A DNA stretch of 40,310 bases, from positions 1 through 40,310 of the forward strand of contig JADBKO010000032.1 in NCBI GenBank assembly GCA_014896355.1, given 5' to 3'. Made by a program: the position numbers and the translations under genes. The notes beneath the pieces are model-generated. The model did no database searches. It was not told the DNA's origin and saw only the letters and a program-made list of their open reading frames with translations. This DNA is from Bacillota bacterium. GTDB lineage: Bacteria; Bacillota; UBA5301; Bu52. Positions 36,689 to 40,310 of the stretch are shown here, piece after piece (position 1 is the stretch's first letter; every line of letters begins with the position of its first letter).

Positions 36689-37738
36689 ATGACTGAGAGT
36701 TTCCAGGTAATTCCCGGAAGGGAAAGGCATCTGCCGGTGATGTTGATTCGGCCGGAGCTGTTTGGCCTGTATCAGCCCGTCATCGGGGCCGGAGCAGTGC
36801 TGCTGTGGCTCAACTTGAAGTATGCAGCGGACTTCGCCCGGAACCCCGCGAAGCCGCGCTCCCTGGCGGAGGTCCGCGAAGAGCTGGGGTTCAGCAGCGA
36901 CGAAATGGAGCGGGAACTTCAGATACTGGAACAATGGGGCCTGGTAGAACGCCGGCCCCCGGGCCAGGACGGGCCCGGGGCGTTGCTTATCCACGACCCG
37001 CTGCCGGAGGCAGAGTTTCTGGCCTTGGCCACGCGCAACTGGAGGGTCCGTCGCAACGCGGAATTCAGTGCTCCCCTCGCTTCCGGAGCCGATGTCCCCG
37101 TGGCGGAAGGCCCCACCACGAAGGCCCCACAGCCACAGGAGATTGGCAGCGCCGCTGCGCCGACGGCGCCGTCGGGCGGTCCGGCGGAAAGCAGTGACGG
37201 TTCGCAAGCCGGGCCCCGGGTCAGCGACGACGAGATTGTGGAAGAGCTGGAGCCTCTGGAACGAGTCATTGCCGCTTATCATGACCGCATCGGTCTCCTG
37301 AGCGAAATGCACTTCGAAAAGCTACGGTATTGGCTGGAAGACCAGCACATGGATCCGGCCGTGATGATCGAGGCCATCGAGGAGACGGCGCGCAGTGCCA
37401 TGAGCCCGCGGCTGAGCTATCTGGAGGCGGTTTTACGCCAATGGCACCAGGACGGGGTGCGAACCGTGGAGGATCTGGCCCGTTACCGGGAGGCGTGGGA
37501 GCGTTTGAAGCAGGGGCGGCGCGAAGCGGCCGGGGCGGGCGCAGGGCTGCGTAAGGGAGTTTCCGGCGCCCAGGGAGCAAGGGGGCTGGCTAAAAACGGC
37601 CGACACCCCGGCGACGAGCACAGGCCGGCTTCCGGCTCCGGTTATGAGGGCATGCCCAATGCCGGAGCGTACCGGAAGGTAGACAACGAACTGATCAAAC
37701 GTTGGAGGGAAATGTATCCCGATGAGTATAAGGACTGA
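36689..37738 (+). CDS. DnaD-like primosome protein
   Basis: 349 residues from ATG 36689, which follows GGGGGGAG with five-base spacing. The N-terminal winged-helix region (about 1-110, LRPELFGLYQPVIG-like start) is followed by a low-complexity linker (about 115-180). A DnaB_2/DnaD C-terminal domain comes next (about 190-265) with the YxxxILxxW-like motif SYLEAVLRQWHQDGV. DnaD-family proteins help load the replicative helicase during initiation in Bacillota, and the next gene is that helicase. A start at GTG 36611 would add 26 residues and couple it to the GGDEF stop. Confidence 0.87.
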   Translation: MTESFQVIPGRERHLPVMLIRPELFGLYQPVIGAGAVLLWLNLKYAADFARNPAKPRSLAEVREELGFSSDEMERELQILEQWGLVERRPPGQDGPGALLIHDPLPEAEFLALATRNWRVRRNAEFSAPLASGADVPVAEGPTTKAPQPQEIGSAAAPTAPSGGPAESSDGSQAGPRVSDDEIVEELEPLERVIAAYHDRIGLLSEMHFEKLRYWLEDQHMDPAVMIEAIEETARSAMSPRLSYLEAVLRQWHQDGVRTVEDLARYREAWERLKQGRREAAGAGAGLRKGVSGAQGARGLAKNGRHPGDEHRPASGSGYEGMPNAGAYRKVDNELIKRWREMYPDEYKD

Positions 37739-39122
37739 CTGGGCGGTGGGGGCCATCAGCCCTCCTCAGGATATCGAGGCGGAACGGCGGGTATTGGGCA
37801 TCATCCTGAAGTATCCTCAGACCATCGATACGGTCATCAGCAAACTGGGGCCGGACCATTTCTACGACGCTGCCAACCGGGCTGTGTACCGGGCCATGCT
37901 GGCCATTTACCAGGAGGGAGGAAAGGTCAGCTACACCCAGGTTTTCAACCAGTTGCGCAAGGAGGGGAAAATCCCCGATCCGGAGCACGTGTTGCTGGCG
38001 TTGACAGAGGCCTTTGCCAGCCAAGCGGAGCTGGAGCCCAGCATCCGGGTACTCATGGAACAGTATGTCAAGAGGGCGATTTTGCACGCGGCCCAGGAGA
38101 TCGAGCGGATGATTCTTCTGGACAGCGAGCCTTCCCTGGAAGCATGCCGGGCCCGGGCACAGGAACTCATCTTTCAGGCGACCCAGATCGGTGGCCCGGA
38201 ACAGGAAATCAAAGACCTGGCCGACATCTTGTCCAGATGCTACAACAACCTGGTGGAACGCAAAGAAGGGAAGGTGGCGTACGGTCTACCTGTGCGCTAT
38301 CCTTCCATCGACGTGTTGACCACGGGTTTCAAGAAGAAGGACCTCATCATCCTTGCCGGAAGGCCCAGCATGGGCAAAACGGCCCTGGCCCTGAATTTCG
38401 CCGTCAACGTGGCCAGATGCAAGCATCGTCGCCAGCCGGTGCTGATCTTCAGCCTGGAGATGGATGACGAACAAATCGGCGACCGCCTGGTCATTAGTGA
38501 GTTTTTCCGCTATCGTCGCGACGACGGTAGCCTGGAGGTTTCGCCCTTGGACTATGCGGCGCGCATGGACGATGAGAAGTTCGCCCGGGTGGACAGCATC
38601 TTCAATGAACTCTACAAGCTGCCGATCAAGGTTGTGGACAAGCGCGGGCTGACCACGGCGGAACTGAGGGCCATGGCGCGGCAGGTAAAAGCGGAGGAGC
38701 CGGACCTGGCCCTGATCATCATTGATTACCTGCAGCTTCTGAAACCGGCCACCAGCACCAACAAGAACTGGGCCCTGGTGGTGGGCGATGCGGTACGGGA
38801 AATCCGCGATCTGGCCGGGGAACTGGATGTCCCCGTCATCTTGTTGTCCCAACTCAACCGCGGCGTGGAGGCCCGGGATAACAAGCGGCCGGCTCTGTCG
38901 GACCTGCGGGACAGCGGCAATATCGAGGAGTTTGCCGATGTGGTGATGTTTGTCTATCGGGATGAGTATTATTACCCGGACGAAGCGGAGGAGCGCAACA
39001 CCAAGGGGCAGGCGGAGATCATCATCGCCAAGCAGCGCCGGGGTCAGACAGGCAAGGCGATCCTCAAGTTCATCCCTGAATGCACCCGTTTCGTGGACAT
39101 CACCGACCGGGTGGAAGAATAG
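37722..39122 (+). CDS. dnaB: replicative DNA helicase
   Basis: The ring-shaped 5'-3' helicase at the fork (DnaC in Bacillus naming). It is 466 residues. The N-terminal domain begins PPQDIEAERRVLGIILKYPQ. The RecA-like domain shows Walker A GRPSMGKTALALN, Walker B LALIIIDYLQLL, LSQLNRGVEARDNKRPALSD, and RDSGNIEEFADVVMFVYRDE. The N-terminal motif differs slightly from the common AE-SVLG form but is clear. ATG 37722 lies inside the end of the DnaD-like gene (17-bp overlap), with GGAGGG about 12 bases upstream. No intein is seen. Confidence 0.97.
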   Translation: MSIRTDWAVGAISPPQDIEAERRVLGIILKYPQTIDTVISKLGPDHFYDAANRAVYRAMLAIYQEGGKVSYTQVFNQLRKEGKIPDPEHVLLALTEAFASQAELEPSIRVLMEQYVKRAILHAAQEIERMILLDSEPSLEACRARAQELIFQATQIGGPEQEIKDLADILSRCYNNLVERKEGKVAYGLPVRYPSIDVLTTGFKKKDLIILAGRPSMGKTALALNFAVNVARCKHRRQPVLIFSLEMDDEQIGDRLVISEFFRYRRDDGSLEVSPLDYAARMDDEKFARVDSIFNELYKLPIKVVDKRGLTTAELRAMARQVKAEEPDLALIIIDYLQLLKPATSTNKNWALVVGDAVREIRDLAGELDVPVILLSQLNRGVEARDNKRPALSDLRDSGNIEEFADVVMFVYRDEYYYPDEAEERNTKGQAEIIIAKQRRGQTGKAILKFIPECTRFVDITDRVEE

Positions 39123-39143
39123 AGCAGCCGGGGAGGCAGTGCG

Positions 39144-39371
39144 GTGGCGGATTTGTATGCGGAGTTGCAGCAAGCCAAAATCAAGCTGATTTCAGCGTAT
39201 GACCGGCTCCGGGAGGCAGGCGTCATCACTCCGGAACAGTACCAGTCCATCTGCGACCTGATGGACAATCTCGACGAGATGAGCGCGGAGGAGGCCACGG
39301 CTCGGCTTCAGGAGTGGGTTGCGGAACTGCAGAGGCCGGGTGGCGTTGACAGATCGGATGGCCGAAGATAA
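39144..39371 (+). CDS. small conserved-looking hypothetical protein
   Basis: 75 residues, mostly helical and acidic (DLYAELQQAKIKLISAYDRL, then EQYQSICDLMDNLDEMSAEE). No family is recognised. GTG 39144 has GGGGAGG eight bases upstream, a good ribosome site, and the gene is 21 bp after dnaB, so it is likely co-translated with the helicase. Its role is unknown. Confidence 0.65.
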   Translation: MADLYAELQQAKIKLISAYDRLREAGVITPEQYQSICDLMDNLDEMSAEEATARLQEWVAELQRPGGVDRSDGRR

Positions 39372-39427
39372 AATAGGCATCAATAACCGCCGTTGGTGAG
39401 CAGGGCGCCGGCGGGCGCCAACCGAAC

Positions 39428-39483
39428 AGGGTGTAGCTCGGTAGCACGGTAGTTTGGAGCAGCACCCTCAGCGGGTGCTTTTT
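39428..39483 (+). terminator. terminator with competing hairpin (attenuator-like leader)
   Basis: AGCACCC-TCAGC-GGGTGCT followed by TTTTT (39461-39483) is a strong intrinsic terminator. Upstream, AGGGTG (39428-39433) and GCTC (39436-39439) can pair with GAGC (39457-39460) and CACCCT (39463-39468), a helix that takes the 5' side of the terminator stem. The two structures exclude each other. The downstream gene starts 113 bp later. It may only end the dnaB unit, or it may regulate the transporter gene. The ligand is unknown. Confidence 0.7.
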
Positions 39484-39513
39484 CATACCCTGGCAACCTT
39501 GTAGCCACAGAAG

Positions 39514-39560
39514 CGCCTGCACACAAGAGCATGTCGAATGCAGATTAGGAAGTGCAGGCG
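39514..39560 (+). other. 9-bp stem with long loop in the transporter leader
   Basis: CGCCTGCAC (39514-39522) pairs perfectly with GTGCAGGCG (39552-39560), with a 29-base loop, 35 bases before the start codon of the substrate-binding protein. Part of a structured leader; no known class recognised. Confidence 0.45.
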
Positions 39561-39595
39561 GAAGAAGTCTCACATTCCGTAAGGAGTAGGGAGGA

Positions 39596-40310
39596 ATGAA
39601 GATGCTTGTTCACCCCATCTCTGCCGCTGCCCGGAGCCCGGTTCGCCCGCGGAGTGCCCGCCTCGCGTGGTTGGCGGCTTTCCTTGTCCTGCCGGCCCTG
39701 GTCTTCCTCATGATCCTGGGCAGCGGGCCGTTTTTGCCCCCGGCCGGTCTGGGCTCTGCATGGCCTGTGGCTGCCGTCCCCTCCTCCCCTGTGGCCCTGG
39801 CCGCATCGCCGGTCCACATCGGCATCATGCAGATTATCGACCATCCTGCCCTGGATGCTGCACGGCAAGGTTTCCTCGACGGGCTGGCCGCGCAGGGCTA
39901 CAAACCGGGGAAGAACCTCCAGGTTGAGTGGTATTCCGCTCAAGGAGATATGTCCACAGCCCGCACCATCGCCCAGAAATTCGTCCAGGAGAATGTGGAT
40001 CTGGTGCTGGCCATCGCTACGCCCACAGCGCAGGCCATGGCCAATGCCACCCGCACGATCCCTATCCTGATCACCGCAGTCACGGATCCGGTGGCTGCAG
40101 GACTGGTCAAGAGCCTGAGCCACCCCGGCACCAATGTCACAGGCACGACGGACATGAACCCCGTGAAGGAACAGCTGGCCCTGGTGAAGCGCCTCCTGCC
40201 CAAAGCCCGCACCGTGGCGGTGTTATACAACGCCGGAGAGGTCAACTCTGTGGTGCAGGTCAAGCTGGCGCGCCAGGCGGCCAAGGAACTGGGGTTGCAG
40301 CTTCTGGAAG
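39596..40310 (+). CDS. ABC transporter substrate-binding protein (TrpX-like), 3' end beyond window
   Basis: The frame runs from ATG 39596 (GGGAGGA upstream) to the window edge, 238 codons. A long basic N-region is followed by a hydrophobic segment (about 25-45) and an Ala-rich stretch with a likely signal cleavage near ALAASP. The mature part matches the COG2984/TrpX-type substrate-binding family: VHIGIMQIIDHPALDAARQG, then LAIATPTAQAMANATRTIPI and VTDPVAAGLVKSLSHPG. In Streptococcus and relatives this family forms the predicted tryptophan transporter TrpXYZ. The substrate here is not proven. The permease and ATPase genes should follow beyond the window. Confidence 0.88.
   Translation, partial: MKMLVHPISAAARSPVRPRSARLAWLAAFLVLPALVFLMILGSGPFLPPAGLGSAWPVAAVPSSPVALAASPVHIGIMQIIDHPALDAARQGFLDGLAAQGYKPGKNLQVEWYSAQGDMSTARTIAQKFVQENVDLVLAIATPTAQAMANATRTIPILITAVTDPVAAGLVKSLSHPGTNVTGTTDMNPVKEQLALVKRLLPKARTVAVLYNAGEVNSVVQVKLARQAAKELGLQLLE

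Noticed and set aside
39429..39467. tRNA-like sequence GGGTGTAGCTCGGTAGCAC
   Set aside because: It resembles a tRNA 5' end, but no anticodon arm, T-arm (GTTCGA) or acceptor 3' half follows. The segment folds better as the hairpin competing with the terminator.
39372..39483. canonical T-box riboswitch
   Set aside because: The AGGGTGGNACCGCG element is not present intact and there is no room or sign of Stem I with a specifier loop after the preceding gene.

Overview
This window is the chromosomal replication-origin region of a GC-rich Bacillota (Firmicute). The gene order around the origin is almost that of Bacillus subtilis. On the minus strand, running away from oriC, are dnaA, dnaN, yaaA (S4 domain), recF, remB, gyrB and gyrA. 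On the plus strand are rpmH, rnpA, yidD, yidC, jag, mnmE, mnmG, rsmG, noc, parA (soj) and parB (spo0J). The presence of noc, soj/spo0J, remB and a yyaC-type spore gene with a forespore-like promoter points to an endospore-forming lineage. GC content looks above 60 percent, so a GC-rich clade such as Limnochordia or Symbiobacteriia is plausible, but the exact taxon cannot be fixed from the sequence alone.

Layout. 1-9291: the replication and topoisomerase operon (minus strand), with DnaA boxes also between dnaA and dnaN. 9292-10018: oriC, with six consensus DnaA boxes, and a strong promoter for rpmH. 10019-12477: a translationally coupled rpmH-rnpA-yidD-yidC-jag run, closed by a clear intrinsic terminator. 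12570-19864: mnmE, mnmG, rsmG, noc, parA and parB, preceded by a 27-bp tandem repeat. A perfect Noc-binding site lies inside noc and a near-perfect parS lies inside parB. 19865-21008: a decayed IS110-family transposase with non-coding flanks. 21190-26451: an envelope and sporulation block of DUF4446, M23 peptidase, bactofilin, YkuS-like protein, YyaC (minus strand) and a YkvI-like transporter. 26575-33066: a tail-anchored TPR protein, an unrecognised secreted beta-rich protein, DUF3786, prs, a small membrane protein and an ABC-F ATPase. 33117-39371: a large TPR protein, a GAF-GGDEF diguanylate cyclase, a DnaD-like primosome protein, the replicative helicase dnaB and a small protein. 39372-40310: a leader with a terminator and a competing hairpin, then the start of a TrpX-like ABC-transporter substrate-binding protein.

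How the parts work together. Most of the window serves initiation (DnaA, oriC, DnaD, DnaB), elongation (clamp), repair (RecF), supercoiling (gyrase), and chromosome segregation with nucleoid occlusion (Noc, ParA, ParB and their DNA sites). These genes are transcribed co-directionally with the forks. The most unusual signal is that the Noc site in noc and the parS site in parB sit at exactly the same aligned codon and base phase of the two paralogous genes. This looks like a molecular fossil of the parB duplication that produced Noc. Other points of interest are GyrA with Met at the quinolone-binding serine position, a DnaN clamp with a 42-residue low-complexity insertion, a secreted protein with a beta-barrel-like strand pattern, and the attenuator-like leader at the right edge. 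No CRISPR array, rRNA or tRNA gene was seen.
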